From Paracoccaceae bacterium (GTDB taxonomy: Bacteria > Pseudomonadota > Alphaproteobacteria > Rhodobacterales > Rhodobacteraceae), in contig JAAEZA010000027.1 in NCBI GenBank assembly GCA_018223125.1, forward strand, positions 1 through 54,584: DNA of 54,584 nucleotides. Direction: 5' to 3'. The notes beneath the pieces were generated by a model. It ran no database searches. It worked only from the letters and a program-made list of their open reading frames with translations, and was not told where the DNA came from. Both the position numbers and the translations under genes were made by a program. Of this stretch, positions 7,881 to 18,043 are shown piece after piece. Position 1 is the stretch's first letter, and every line of letters begins with the position of its first letter.

Positions 7881-9257
7881 CTAATTTGCTGAAACGATTT
7901 TTCCCGGATTCATGATGCCGGTCGGATCAAAGGCCCGTTTGATATCGCCCATGACGGCCACCGCATCTCCGTGTTCGTCATCAAGATATTTCATCTTGCC
8001 CATGCCGATGCCGTGCTCTCCTGTAACCGTGCCGCCCAGTTCCAGAGCGCGCATGTTCATGCGATGGGTCAGTTCTTTGGCAAGGGCAAATTCCTCGGCG
8101 TTCTGGCGGTCGAACAGAAACAGCACGTGATAGTTGCCATCGCCCACATGGCCCACGATCGGTGCCTGCCAGCCGTGGGCTTCCACATCTGCAATGGTGT
8201 CCTTGATCGCCTGTGCCAGCTTGGAGATGGGTACACAGACATCCGTTGAAAGCCCCTGCGCTCCGGGTTTCTGGGATTTCAGCGCAAAATAGGCGTTGTG
8301 GCGCGCATGCCAGAGCTTGTTGCGATCTTCGGCTTTGGTTGCCCACTGGAAGCCGCCGCCGCCGAACTCCTCAGCCACTTCTTTCATGCGCTGCACTTCT
8401 TCGGCAACGCTTGTTTCGGTGCCGTGGAATTCCATAAACAGATGGGGGCATTCGCGCATGGTCATCTTGGAATAGGCGTTGATCGCACGGATGGACAGCG
8501 GGTCAATGAATTCCATACGCGCCACTGGCAGGCCCATCTGTACGGCCATTATGACGGCATTGACGGCACCTGCGGTGTCCTCGAATTCGCAGACGGCGGC
8601 GGACACCGATTCCGGTTGTCCGTGCAGCTTCAGTGTCAGTTCCGTGATGATCCCGAGCGTTCCTTCGGAGCCGATAAACAGCCGCGTCAGATCATATCCC
8701 GCACTGCTCTTTTTGGCTTTGGAGCCGGTGCGGATGATCCGGCCGTCCGCCATCACCACTTCAAGCCCCATGACATTGTCCTTCATCTTGCCATAACGCA
8801 CGGTGGTTGTGCCCGATGCCGAAGTTGCGGTCATCCCGCCGATAGTGGCATTTGCCCCCGGGTCCACCGGAAAGAACAAACCTGTCGCCCGCAGTTCGGT
8901 GTTCAGGGTTTCGCGCGTGATGCCGGGTTGGACCACAGCATAAAGATCTTCGGGGGACACATGCAGCAGTTTGTCCATCGACCCCATATTGATGGTCACG
9001 CCGCCACGCACGGCCAGTGCATGTCCTTCAAGGGACGTACCAACGCCCCAAGGCACAACGGGGCAGCCGTGTTTGTAGCAGATTTTCATGATCTGCGAGA
9101 CTTCCTGCGTGTCTTTCGGAAAAGCCACAGCTTCGGGCGGTGTGTTTTCAAAATAGCTTTCGTTTTCACCGTGTTGGTGCCGGATCGCATCGGCGGTGGA
9201 CAGCCGCTCTCCGAGTAATGTTTTCAGTTCTTCAATGGCGGCTTTATTGTCAGTCAT
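7881..9257 (-). CDS. FAD-binding D-lactate/glycolate-type dehydrogenase
   Basis: This 458-residue FAD-linked oxidase resembles D-lactate dehydrogenase (cytochrome) of the DLD/LDHD branch. It shows the PCMH FAD motif VPWGVGTSLEGHALAV, the glycine-rich IGGMTATSASGTTTVRYG, then VGHVGDGNYHVLFLFD and GGTVTGEHGIGMGKMKYL, with the terminal DPTGIMNPGKIV. It likely passes electrons to the respiratory chain, as known for the family. It differs clearly from the enzyme at 2561-3970: here GTSLEGH replaces GTGLVGG in the FAD loop, so they are not recent duplicates. It is divergent from the ClC gene. Confidence 0.86.
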   Translation of the reverse strand: MTDNKAAIEELKTLLGERLSTADAIRHQHGENESYFENTPPEAVAFPKDTQEVSQIMKICYKHGCPVVPWGVGTSLEGHALAVRGGVTINMGSMDKLLHVSPEDLYAVVQPGITRETLNTELRATGLFFPVDPGANATIGGMTATSASGTTTVRYGKMKDNVMGLEVVMADGRIIRTGSKAKKSSAGYDLTRLFIGSEGTLGIITELTLKLHGQPESVSAAVCEFEDTAGAVNAVIMAVQMGLPVARMEFIDPLSIRAINAYSKMTMRECPHLFMEFHGTETSVAEEVQRMKEVAEEFGGGGFQWATKAEDRNKLWHARHNAYFALKSQKPGAQGLSTDVCVPISKLAQAIKDTIADVEAHGWQAPIVGHVGDGNYHVLFLFDRQNAEEFALAKELTHRMNMRALELGGTVTGEHGIGMGKMKYLDDEHGDAVAVMGDIKRAFDPTGIMNPGKIVSAN

Positions 9258-9349
9258 TCGTCTTCCTCCTGATTGAAGCGCAAGCTAAATCCATGTAGGC
9301 CAAGTGGAAAGCGTAAAATCCTGTCAGGGTCAGTCTTCGGAGAAGCCCC

Positions 9350-11014
9350 ATGTCCAGAAATCATCCAGAGAGAAAGCTGCGGCTGTTGGATCGTAAAGGT
9401 CTGCCCTCGCTTCGCAAGGACGGGGTAACATCGCTGATGTTCTGGGGGCTGGCGCTATTGATCGGCTGCGCGGCGGGCTGGGCCACTCTGGGGTTTCGCA
9501 TCGGCATTTCGACGCTGCAAACATGGATCTACGGCGAAAGCGATGTCCAGCTTGCATCCGCGGCCAGCCAGTTGCCGTGGTTCTGGGTGCTGGTGGTGCC
9601 GGTCATTGGCGGGCTGGTCGTAGGGATCATCCTGCAACGCTATACGCCGGACGGTCGTGTGCGCACGGTGGCCCATGCGATTGAGGGCGCGGCGTTGAAC
9701 AATGGCAAGGTTGAAGGCAAGGCAGGTCTGGCTTCTGCCGTTGCATCCTTTATCACCCTGTCCACGGGTGGCTCGTCCGGGCGGGAAGGGCCGGTGGTGC
9801 ATCTGGCAGCGGTGATTTCGTCCAAGGTTTCGCGTCTGATAAAGGCCAACGGGATCACGGCACGGGATTTGCTGGGCTGCGCCGTGGCCAGTGCGGTGGC
9901 CGCTTCTTTCAACGCGCCGATTGCCGGTACGATCTTTGCGATGGAGGTGGTTTTGCGCCATTATGCGGTGCATTCCTTCGGCCCGATTGTTCTTGCATCG
10001 GTCTGCGGTGCGCTGATCAGCCGGTTCGGCTTTGGTGACATCACCGAATTTACCCTGCCGGCGCACGAGCTGGAATTCTATGTGGAACTTCCGGCCTTTG
10101 TCCTTCTCGGGATCGTCTGCGGAATAGTCGCCGTGATCATGATGAAATCCATCTTTCTGGCAGAAGACTGGGGCGATGACTGGCAGCAGCGGTTCCGCAT
10201 TCCGGGCTGGTTGCGTCCGGCGATTGCGGGGTTGTTGCTGGGGGCGATGGCGATCTGGGTGCCTAACATCATCGGCGTCGGATACGAGACAACCTTTCTG
10301 GCGCTGACCGGACAGATTACCTTCTGGGGCGCAATCGGGCTGGCCGTTGTCAAGGTCGCTGCTGTGGCCGTGACGATGGCAGGGCGTATGGGGGGCGGTG
10401 CCTTTTCACCGGCGCTGATGCTGGGCGCGCTGACAGGGCTGGCCTTCGGCTGGGTGGCGACTGCGGTTTTTCCGACGGTTTCGGGTACTCTGTCGCTTTA
10501 TGCGCTGGCGGGGATGGGGGCTGTCGGGGCGGCTGTGCTGGGTGCGCCGATTTCCACAACGCTGATCGTGTTTGAAATGACAGGGGACTGGCAGACAGGG
10601 CTGGCCGTGATGCTGGCAGTCGCGCTGTCAACCACTGTTGCGGGCAAGTTTGTTGCGCGGTCCTTCTTTCTGGAACAGCTGGAGCGCCGTGGCGTGCGCC
10701 TTGCTGCGGGGCCGCAGGCCTATCTGCTGGCAACCCTTCCGGTGGCCGGCCTGATGCGCGGGCTGGACCATCCGCGCATGGGCAGCCGCGAACTGTGCGA
10801 GAGCCTGATCGCTGAAGGGGCTTATGTCAATGAAACCAGTTCTCTGGAAGCGGCGCTGCCCCTGTTTGACGGGGCAACACACCAGTTCCTTCCGGTTGTC
10901 TCTACCAATGATCAGGGAGAGGTCGAGGCGTTGCTGGGCACCCTGTTTCAGGTGGACGCCTTACGCGCCTATAGCGAAGCAATGGCGGAAACCGTGCGCG
11001 AGCATCACGCCTGA
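9350..11014 (+). CDS. ClC-family chloride channel/antiporter
   Basis: This is a 554-residue ClC-type anion transporter in the inner membrane. The selectivity-filter motif GSSGREGP is at residues 141-148, with the gating glutamate of GREGP, and GGGAFSPALMLGALTG is the later conserved filter loop. AAVLGAPISTTLIVFEMTGDW is the helix region near the end of the pore. About ten hydrophobic segments precede a cytosolic tail of about 130 residues that looks like a single or degenerate CBS domain. A GGAG lies 8 bases before the ATG. The gating glutamate suggests a Cl-/H+ exchanger, but the proton glutamate was not assigned. Confidence 0.88.
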   Translation: MSRNHPERKLRLLDRKGLPSLRKDGVTSLMFWGLALLIGCAAGWATLGFRIGISTLQTWIYGESDVQLASAASQLPWFWVLVVPVIGGLVVGIILQRYTPDGRVRTVAHAIEGAALNNGKVEGKAGLASAVASFITLSTGGSSGREGPVVHLAAVISSKVSRLIKANGITARDLLGCAVASAVAASFNAPIAGTIFAMEVVLRHYAVHSFGPIVLASVCGALISRFGFGDITEFTLPAHELEFYVELPAFVLLGIVCGIVAVIMMKSIFLAEDWGDDWQQRFRIPGWLRPAIAGLLLGAMAIWVPNIIGVGYETTFLALTGQITFWGAIGLAVVKVAAVAVTMAGRMGGGAFSPALMLGALTGLAFGWVATAVFPTVSGTLSLYALAGMGAVGAAVLGAPISTTLIVFEMTGDWQTGLAVMLAVALSTTVAGKFVARSFFLEQLERRGVRLAAGPQAYLLATLPVAGLMRGLDHPRMGSRELCESLIAEGAYVNETSSLEAALPLFDGATHQFLPVVSTNDQGEVEALLGTLFQVDALRAYSEAMAETVREHHA

Positions 11015-11043
11015 TCCCGCCTGAAAGCTGCGCCTTTGGTGGC

Positions 11044-11394
11044 TTAGCTCACCAGATCAATTGTGACCGCACCTTTGTGAAACGCCAGATATCCGGCAAT
11101 TTCGGATACGCCGTCTCGTGGGGCTTCGTAAGACCATGCCACATTTTCGTCGCGGCGGTTCTTGCCTGCCAGATGGTAATAGGTTGCATCGCCCTTGTGA
11201 GGGCAGTGGGTGGTTTTGTCGGATTTATCGAAAAACACCATTTGCAGGTCTTCACGCGGAATATAGAGCACCGGTTCATAACCGTCCTCGCGCAGCAAAA
11301 GCGCGCGGCTGGTATCCCCGATGACAGCCCCCTGGGCGCGGATGCTCCAGTTGCCCGGTGCTGTTTCAATCTCGATTATGGTTTTCGTCCCCAT
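11044..11394 (-). CDS. DUF427 domain protein
   Basis: This small protein of the DUF427 family has 116 residues from the start chosen here. Family features visible are RALLLREDGYEPVLYIPREDL, the metal/aromatic cluster KTTHCPHKGDATYYHL, and a final NVAWSYEAPRDGVSEIAGYLAF. The frame extends 8 codons upstream to 11418, but GGGAGA at 11401-11406 is correctly spaced for the ATG at 11394. The family is common and uncharacterised. It lies 146 bases downstream of the Xaa-Pro aminopeptidase gene on the same strand. Confidence 0.83.
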   Translation of the reverse strand: MGTKTIIEIETAPGNWSIRAQGAVIGDTSRALLLREDGYEPVLYIPREDLQMVFFDKSDKTTHCPHKGDATYYHLAGKNRRDENVAWSYEAPRDGVSEIAGYLAFHKGAVTIDLVS

Positions 11395-11429
11395 ATATTC
11401 TCTCCCAGATACAGTCATTTATATGTCTA

Positions 11430-11534
11430 TTACGCCACAGCACGCCAGCCCCAAGGCGCGCCATCGCGATAGCGCAGGTTATAAGGGGCGGTCAGGTGGC
11501 CGTTGATGGGGCCGAACTGCCATAGCTTTGTAAC
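11430..11534 (-). other. Possible 34-residue protein or remnant just after the pepP stop
   Basis: Directly after the aminopeptidase stop (TAA at 11541-11543) the same frame stays open for 36 codons to a TAA at 11430-11432. The product looks protein-like: VTKLWQFGPINGHLT near the start and YRDGAPWGWRAVA at the end, with three Trp. There is no ATG, GTG or TTG; the nearest plausible start is GTT at 11532-11534, and no Shine-Dalgarno sequence is visible. It could be a gene with a mutated start, a readthrough extension, or chance. Confidence 0.3.
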
Positions 11535-11540
11535 GTAGTG

Positions 11541-13346
11541 TTATACTGCCGCGCAGGCCTGTGCCAGCCAGTTCGTTGTCGCAGGCCCGCAGCGTCCTGC
11601 CATCTTTTCCAGAACTTCGGCGTGATAGGCGTTCAGCCACTGCCGTTCCGCAGCCGTCAGCAGGTCCACGTCGATCATCCTGCGGTCGATCGGTGCAAAG
11701 GTCAGGTTCCGGAAATTCAGCATCTCGCGATCATCGGCCCCCTCCAGTGGCGGGGCTTTTTGCACAACGATCAGGTTTTCGATGCGGATGCCAAAGGCAC
11801 CCGGTTTGTAATATCCCGGTTCGTTCGACAGGATCATGCCTTCCTGCAAGGCTACTTCGGACGCGCGGGAAATCCGCTGCGGGCCTTCATGCACAGACAG
11901 GTAAACGCCAACACCGTGGCCGGTGCCGTGATCGAAATCCAGACCCGCCTGCCAAAGCGCGTTGCGCGCCAGCGCGTCTATGTCCCGTCCGCTGACTCCT
12001 TTGGGGAAACGGGCCATGGACAAGGTTATCATCCCTTTCAGGACCAGCGTAAAGGCGCGGACCGCTTCGGGGGGCGGTGTGCCGATGGCCATGGTGCGGG
12101 TGATGTCGGTGGTGCCGTCAAGATACTGCGCCCCGCTGTCCACCAGCAGCAGGTTGTCCGCTTCGATCTGCCGGTTGGTCTGGTCGGTCACACGGTAGTG
12201 CATGATCGCCCCGTTCGACCCTGTCCCGCAGATCGTGTCAAAACTGATATGGCGCAGCTTTCCGGTTTCCGCGCGGAAGGCCTCAAGCTTTTTCACCACG
12301 TCAATTTCGCTCAGCTCTGGCGCTGGGCCGAGGCTGTCGATCCACGCTAGGAAATTGCAGACAGCCGCGCCGTCCCGCAGATGCGCCTCTGCGGTGCCGG
12401 AGAGCTCCACCTCGTTCTTGCAGGCTTTGGCCAGAAGGATCGGATCATCGCCGTAAGCCACCGGCGTTCCGGCCTTTTGCAGCCGTGTATCCAGCCAGAC
12501 CGGCGCTGTGGATTTATCCACCAGAACCGGACCCTGCAGCCGGTCGATTGCAGCCCCCAGTTCGGCAGGGCCGGAGATTGTCACGTCGTTGCCAAGATGG
12601 GCCCGCAATGTGTCATCCACTTTCGCAGGGTCGATGAACAATTCAACGTGGCCGGTATCATCAAGCGTGGCAAAGGCCAGCGCAACAGGGGTATGCCCCA
12701 AATCGCTGCCCCTTGTGTTCAGCAGCCATGCGATGGAATCCGGTTGCGTCAGCACAGTCGCTTTATGGCCGGACCGGCGCAGTTTGTCGGCCATGCGGCT
12801 GCGTTTGTCTGCACTGGTTTCCCCTGACAGCGTCAGATCATAGGGCAGCATCAGGTCTTTGGGCGGGGCAGGGCGGTCCTGCCAGATCACGTCCACCAGA
12901 TTGTCACAGGGGCGCAGGGTGATGCCGCTGCCCTCCAGCCGTGCCTTGGCCGCGTCGACCTCGCCTTTGGTGTGCAACCACGGATCAAAGCCGATAACGC
13001 TGCCTTTAGAGGCGTTGGCCACCAGCCAGTCGCCCAGCTTGGTCTTGGGCCAGTCCACCGGCGTGAAATGATCCAGATCCACCTGTTCGCGCACGGCCAG
13101 ACGGTAACGCCCGTCAATGAACACCGCCGCGCGGTCCTGCAAGGCCACGCAAAAGCCGGCGGATCCGGTGAATCCCGTCAGCCACGCCAGCCGCATATCC
13201 GCTTCGGCCACATATTCCCCCTGATGGGCATCGGCGCGGGGGATGATGAACCCGTCAAGCGCCCTGTCCGTTAGCACCTCGCGCAGGCGGGCCAGCCGTG
13301 GTCCGCCGGTTTCCGGTGAAGTGGTGGCCTCGAAGCTCTGGAACAT
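11541..13346 (-). CDS. Xaa-Pro aminopeptidase (M24B, three-domain type)
   Basis: This 601-residue aminopeptidase P-family enzyme removes N-terminal residues before proline and carries two divalent metal ions. It has the long three-domain form: two creatinase-like N-terminal domains (AFIIPRADAHQGEYVAEADMR type start) and a C-terminal pita-bread domain. Metal ligands are visible in LLVDSGAQYLDGTTDITRT (two Asp), DHGTGHGVG (His), LSNEPGYY (Glu) and IRIENL (Glu). It ends in the usual C-terminal segment WLNAYHAEVLEKM. It is on the same strand as cobT, with 82 bases between them. Confidence 0.92.
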   Translation of the reverse strand: MFQSFEATTSPETGGPRLARLREVLTDRALDGFIIPRADAHQGEYVAEADMRLAWLTGFTGSAGFCVALQDRAAVFIDGRYRLAVREQVDLDHFTPVDWPKTKLGDWLVANASKGSVIGFDPWLHTKGEVDAAKARLEGSGITLRPCDNLVDVIWQDRPAPPKDLMLPYDLTLSGETSADKRSRMADKLRRSGHKATVLTQPDSIAWLLNTRGSDLGHTPVALAFATLDDTGHVELFIDPAKVDDTLRAHLGNDVTISGPAELGAAIDRLQGPVLVDKSTAPVWLDTRLQKAGTPVAYGDDPILLAKACKNEVELSGTAEAHLRDGAAVCNFLAWIDSLGPAPELSEIDVVKKLEAFRAETGKLRHISFDTICGTGSNGAIMHYRVTDQTNRQIEADNLLLVDSGAQYLDGTTDITRTMAIGTPPPEAVRAFTLVLKGMITLSMARFPKGVSGRDIDALARNALWQAGLDFDHGTGHGVGVYLSVHEGPQRISRASEVALQEGMILSNEPGYYKPGAFGIRIENLIVVQKAPPLEGADDREMLNFRNLTFAPIDRRMIDVDLLTAAERQWLNAYHAEVLEKMAGRCGPATTNWLAQACAAV

Positions 13347-13396
13347 GTGGCTGTCCTTCTGCGTGCTGGTCTGTGGGGCGGTTCAAAACTGTAGCA

Positions 13397-13412
13397 GGGG
13401 CCGTCCAGCCCC
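13397..13412 (-). terminator. Weak hairpin after cobT
   Basis: GGGGC and GCCCC flank a 6-base loop just downstream of the cobT stop. There is no T-tract on the minus strand, so this is only a possible terminator. Confidence 0.25.
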
Positions 13413-13428
13413 CGCGCACAGGCAACTG

Positions 13429-15300
13429 TCAGGCGCTGCGGCGCAGCACCATTTTCGGGCCGGAATTGCCGGTCGGATCGAACAGTCCGGCCAGTTGTTC
13501 CGTAATGGCACCGGCAAGCTGTTCTGCATCCGTGATGGTCACGGCCCGTTCATAGTAGCGGGTCACGTCATGGCCGATCCCGATGGCGATCAGTTCCACC
13601 TGTTTGCGCTTCTCGATCATCTCGATCACATCGCGCAGGTGTTTTTCCAGATAGCTGGCAGAGTTCACCGACAGGGTGCTGTCATCCACCGGCGCACCAT
13701 CGGAAATCACCATCAGGATGCGGCGCTGTTCGGGACGGTTGACCATCCGTTTGTGCGCCCATTCCAGCGCCTCGCCGTCGATGTTTTCCTTCAGCAGCCC
13801 TTCTTTCATCATCAGGCCCAGATTAGGCCGTGCGCGCCGCCACGGGGCATCCGCGCCTTTGTAGATGATGTGGCGCAGGTCGTTCAGGCGGCCCGGCGTC
13901 TGTTCTCGCCCGCCTTTCAGCCAGTTTTCACGGCTCTGCCCGCCTTTCCATGCCCGCGTGGTAAAGCCGAGGATTTCGCATTTCACCTGACAGCGTTCCA
14001 GCGTGCGGGCCAGAACATCCGCACAGATTGCCGCGATGGAAATCGGGCGGCCGCGCATGGAACCGGAGTTGTCCAGCAGCAGCGTAACCACCGTGTCCTT
14101 GAACTCTGTGTCGTTTTCCACCTTGAAGGACAGGGGAGTGGTCGGGTTGGAAATCACCCGCGCCAGACGTCCTGCATCCAGAATGCCCTCTTCCATGTCA
14201 AACTGCCAGCTGCGGTTCTGCTGGGCTTGCAGGCGGCGCTGCAATTTGTTGGCCAGCCGTGAAACGGCACCTTTCAGCGGATCAAGCTGCTGGTCGAGGT
14301 AAGCCCGCAACCGTTCCAGTTCCGCCGGTTCGGCCAGTTCTTCGGCCAGAACCTCTTCGTCGAATTCGGTCGTGTAGACGCGGTAGTTCGGGTCCGCATC
14401 GGAATGGGCGGCAGGGGGCGGCGGGTCCAGCGGGGGTTGCCCGTCCGGTGCTTCCATTTCCTCGGCGTCGTCCAACTCGTCCCGTTCCTCCATAGAGGTC
14501 TGGGCCTGTTGCTGTTCGTCCGTGGCCTGCTGGTCCTGAGAGGCCTCGCTCTCATCGTCTTCGTCAGACTGGTCGCCGCTGTCGGTATCAGGGTTTTCGT
14601 CTTCCTGCTCGTCCTCTTCGGCTTCTTCCTGACGGTCGGGGTTTTCCTCGTCCGGATCTTCGCCCAACTGTTCGCCGTAACCCAGATCATCAATCATCTG
14701 GCGGGCGAATTTGGAGAAGGCCACCTGATCGTCCAGCACATCATCCAGATTGCCGAGCGTGTCGGCGGCCTGTGATTCAATAAACCCGCGCCAGAGTTCC
14801 ATCACATGGGCCGCAGCAGGGGGCAGATCGCGCCCCGTTGCAAGATGGCGTACCAGATAGCCCGCAGCCGTCGCCAGCGGCGCACCGGCGGCGTCCTGTA
14901 TCTGGGCAAATCCCATCTTGGCCGCTTCGTTGCTGATCTTGGCGTCGATGTTTCCAGCAGTGCCCGGCATGGCCCGCGCGCCCATTGCCTCACAGCGGGC
15001 GGTTTCCATTGCCTCATAGAGCGAGCGCGCCATTTCGCCCTGCGGCGCATAGCGGTTGTGGGTGGCTTCATTGTGAAAGCGGTGGCGCATCGCATAGGCA
15101 TCCGCTGTGCCACGGGCCAGCATCACCTCGTCCCGCGTCATCCGCCGCGTGACCTGCGGCAGACGCATGGCATCATTGGACTGTCCGGGAGGGTCCACCG
15201 TATAGGTGACGTTCAGCTCCGGCTCGTTCGCCATCGCCTTGGTCGCCTCGGCCAGCGCCTTTTTGAACGGATCAGCGGGATTGTCGTTTGGTTTGTTCAT
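13429..15300 (-). CDS. cobT: Cobaltochelatase subunit CobT
   Basis: CobT is the VWA subunit of the aerobic, ATP-dependent cobaltochelatase (CobN-CobS-CobT), which inserts cobalt into hydrogenobyrinate a,c-diamide during vitamin B12 synthesis. The 623-residue protein has the conserved N-terminal domain, then a very acidic Asp/Glu/Gln-rich linker at roughly residues 205-300. The C-terminal VWA domain follows, with the MIDAS motif [11 protein letters not shown] and the family sequence [20 protein letters not shown]. This layout is normal for CobT. cobS lies 65 bases upstream on the same strand. cobN is not in the window. Confidence 0.95.
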   Translation of the reverse strand: MNKPNDNPADPFKKALAEATKAMANEPELNVTYTVDPPGQSNDAMRLPQVTRRMTRDEVMLARGTADAYAMRHRFHNEATHNRYAPQGEMARSLYEAMETARCEAMGARAMPGTAGNIDAKISNEAAKMGFAQIQDAAGAPLATAAGYLVRHLATGRDLPPAAAHVMELWRGFIESQAADTLGNLDDVLDDQVAFSKFARQMIDDLGYGEQLGEDPDEENPDRQEEAEEDEQEDENPDTDSGDQSDEDDESEASQDQQATDEQQQAQTSMEERDELDDAEEMEAPDGQPPLDPPPPAAHSDADPNYRVYTTEFDEEVLAEELAEPAELERLRAYLDQQLDPLKGAVSRLANKLQRRLQAQQNRSWQFDMEEGILDAGRLARVISNPTTPLSFKVENDTEFKDTVVTLLLDNSGSMRGRPISIAAICADVLARTLERCQVKCEILGFTTRAWKGGQSRENWLKGGREQTPGRLNDLRHIIYKGADAPWRRARPNLGLMMKEGLLKENIDGEALEWAHKRMVNRPEQRRILMVISDGAPVDDSTLSVNSASYLEKHLRDVIEMIEKRKQVELIAIGIGHDVTRYYERAVTITDAEQLAGAITEQLAGLFDPTGNSGPKMVLRRSA

Positions 15301-15365
15301 AAACGTCCCGTCCTTTCGCTTTCACACTTCCTCTGGCGCAGCCTAACACAGGTTGCGCCCGTTGC

Positions 15366-16352
15366 TTAACCCAAGCTGACGCTTGCCGCGGATTCGGGCA
15401 GTTCTTCGTCGAAACAACGCTGGTAGAACTCGGCCACGGTCTGGCGCTCCAGCTCGTCGCATTTGTTCAGGAAGGTCAGGCGGAAGGCAAAGCCGATGTC
15501 TTTGAAGATACGGGCGTTTTCAGCCCATGCAATCACGGTACGCGGGGACATGACGGTGGATATATCACCGTTCATGAACGCAGTACGCGACAGATCCGCA
15601 ACCGTCACCATCTGGGCAATGTCCTTGCGGCCTTTTTCGGTGTTCCAGTGCGGGTTCTTGGACAGAACGATGGCAGCTTCTGCGTCATGGGACAGGTAGT
15701 TCAGCGTTGCCACAAGTGACCAGCGGTCCATCTGGCCCTGGTTGATCTGCTGGGTGCCGTGGTAAAGCCCTGTGGTATCCCCGAGACCAACAGTGTTCGC
15801 CGTTGCAAACAGACGGAACGCAGGGTTCGGCGTGATGATTTCATTCTGGTCCAGCAAGGTCAGCTTGCCGTCTGTTTCCAGAACACGCTGGATCACGAAC
15901 ATCACATCCGCACGGCCCGCATCATATTCGTCAAAGACGATGGCAACAGGGTTGCGCAGCGCCCAAGGCAGGATGCCTTCGTGGAATTCGGTAACCTGTT
16001 TGCCGTCCTTCAGCTTGATCGCATCCTTACCGATCAGGTCGATACGGGAAATATGGCTGTCAAGGTTTACGCGCACGGAGGGCCAGTTCAGACGGGCCGC
16101 AACCTGTTCGATATGGGTGGATTTACCTGTGCCGTGATAGCCCTGGATCATCACGCGGCGGTTGTACTGGAACCCTGCCAGAATGGCGAGCGTGGTGTCG
16201 GGATCGAATTTATAGGTGCTGTCGGTTTCTGGAACACGGTCTGTGCGCTCGGCAAAACCCTTGACGGTCATATCGCTGTCGAGCCCGAAAACCTCTCTTA
16301 CAGAAATTTCCTCGGTCGGTTTTGCGTTCATATCCAGAAAATTATCGGCCAT
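15366..16352 (-). CDS. cobS: Cobaltochelatase subunit CobS
   Basis: CobS is the AAA+ motor of the aerobic cobaltochelatase and forms a ring with CobT. The 328-residue protein has the Walker A motif GYHGTGKST, the conserved [20 protein letters not shown], Walker B in [17 protein letters not shown], and a sensor region [21 protein letters not shown], all at the positions expected for MoxR-like CobS. It is transcribed with cobT (65-base gap). The 264-base region upstream to the divergent OpgB-like gene holds no other gene. Confidence 0.96.
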   Translation of the reverse strand: MADNFLDMNAKPTEEISVREVFGLDSDMTVKGFAERTDRVPETDSTYKFDPDTTLAILAGFQYNRRVMIQGYHGTGKSTHIEQVAARLNWPSVRVNLDSHISRIDLIGKDAIKLKDGKQVTEFHEGILPWALRNPVAIVFDEYDAGRADVMFVIQRVLETDGKLTLLDQNEIITPNPAFRLFATANTVGLGDTTGLYHGTQQINQGQMDRWSLVATLNYLSHDAEAAIVLSKNPHWNTEKGRKDIAQMVTVADLSRTAFMNGDISTVMSPRTVIAWAENARIFKDIGFAFRLTFLNKCDELERQTVAEFYQRCFDEELPESAASVSLG

Positions 16353-17988
16353 GTATATCGTCCTGCGTCATCCAATGAAGAGCCCAAAGAAGGGGTGATC
16401 CCTGCTTAGTGGAATATATTCAAACAGGGCGCAAGGGGGGCGGGGTATTTTGAGCCGCGCAAACCCGCCTGACATAGCGTAGGAAATCGGGCCGGCCGCA
16501 GGATCACGGCGGGACCAGCCGCTTTAGGGGCGCCGGAATTGCTTTTCTTTTCCGCGGCGGTTTGTAAGGTAAATGTAAATATTTTGTAAAAACCATTTAA
16601 GTTGAGGCCTGTTTAAATGCTTCAGAAAATGCTGATGTTTGCAAAGTTTCTGGTCTTGGTTCTTCCGGCGTTATTAACGCTGTTTCTGGTGTTGCGGGCC
16701 ATTTTCGATGCGAATGTATCCGATTATCGTTACGCTTTTGCGCTGCTGGTTATTTTTGCGCTTAGCCTGCTGGTGGCTCCGCCCCGCGAACCGGACAGGG
16801 CGGGACGGCGCAAACGCTGGGGGCGATTGCTGGTTATCCTGCTTCCCGTACTTGCATTGATCCCTGCGACTTTTGTTGTGCTGGTCTTTGGAAAAATGGA
16901 TATGGCGGCTTTTGTGTTCCATCTCGTTTTCGGGATGGACGGAACGCCAATGGCGAATTTTATCCCTTACGGGTTTACCGTGCTGGTTTATTGGCTTGTG
17001 TTCCTCGCCAGTCTGTTTCGAGCGCAATACTGGCTGGAACGGGTGCCTCTCAGCACCTCTGCGATCGCGTTGATGTTGCTGGCGGTCAATCCTGTGGTTT
17101 GGGATCTGGTGACCCATTCGCTGGCCGATACATACAGGGACCGCCCGTCCTTTGTTTCGGAATTCAAACATCCCGAACTGAAAAAGGATGCGCACACCCC
17201 CAACCTTGTAATCATCTATCTGGAGGGGCTGGAGCGCAGCTACGGCAGTCTGCCGCCAGCGTTAGCCGAAGCCTATGCGCCGCTGGAGGCGCTGGCGCTT
17301 GAAGGGGTCAGTTTGACAGGCGTTGACCAGTTGCACGGCACAGCTTGGAGCCTTGCAGGAACCGTGGCCAGCCGCTGTGGTGTTCCGGTGCTGCCTAACG
17401 GACTGATTTCGGCGCGGGATTACGGTGATGTAAAACAGATTGCCCCGAACCTGACCTGTCTTGACGATATCCTGCATGCCAAAGGCTATGATGTCAGCTA
17501 TATCTCGACGACCCGGATTATCGGGAACAAGATGGGATTTTACGGTTTTGACAATTACTTCACCACCCATGGAACCCACCAGATTTATGATCTGGGAAAT
17601 ATAGAATACGAAATGTCAGCAGATGTGGCCAAGAGCTTTGCAAATGACTGGGGCTTGCGGGATGCACATGCCTTTGCCAAAGCAGAGAAGCTGATCACAG
17701 CGGCGCTGGATGCGAAAAGACCCTTTGCTGTCACTGTCGCAACTATGGACACCCATGGTCCTGTCGCCCTTATGTCAGAAAGCTGTACCGGTGGCATTTA
17801 CAAGTTTAAATCTCCTAACATCATAGATGCAGTCCATTGCACCGCGAGGCTGACCGGCGCATTCGTAGAGACTGTGCGTAAACTGACCGAAGGCACAGAC
17901 ACACGGATTGTCATCCTGAGCGATCATCTGGCGCACCATAACAACCTTTACCACCTTCTGGAAAAGGGGCCGCGGCGGAACACAGCAA

Positions 17989-18040
17989 TCCTTCTCGGCG
18001 GGCCGGAAACGCCCTCCTTCTTGGCGGGCCGGAAACGCCC
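17989..18040. repeat. 26-bp direct tandem duplication
   Basis: Two head-to-tail 26-bp units (17989-18014 and 18015-18040) share GGCGGGCCGGAAACGCC and differ at one base, C at 17996 against T at 18022. The extra unit breaks the OpgB-like frame. The single mismatch suggests either an event that is not brand new or a repair-associated change. Confidence 0.93.
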
Positions 18041-18043
18041 CGC

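Noticed and set aside
13243-14262. 339-codon plus-strand frame opposite cobT
   Set aside because: It starts inside the aminopeptidase gene and runs through the CobT VWA domain; no family features.
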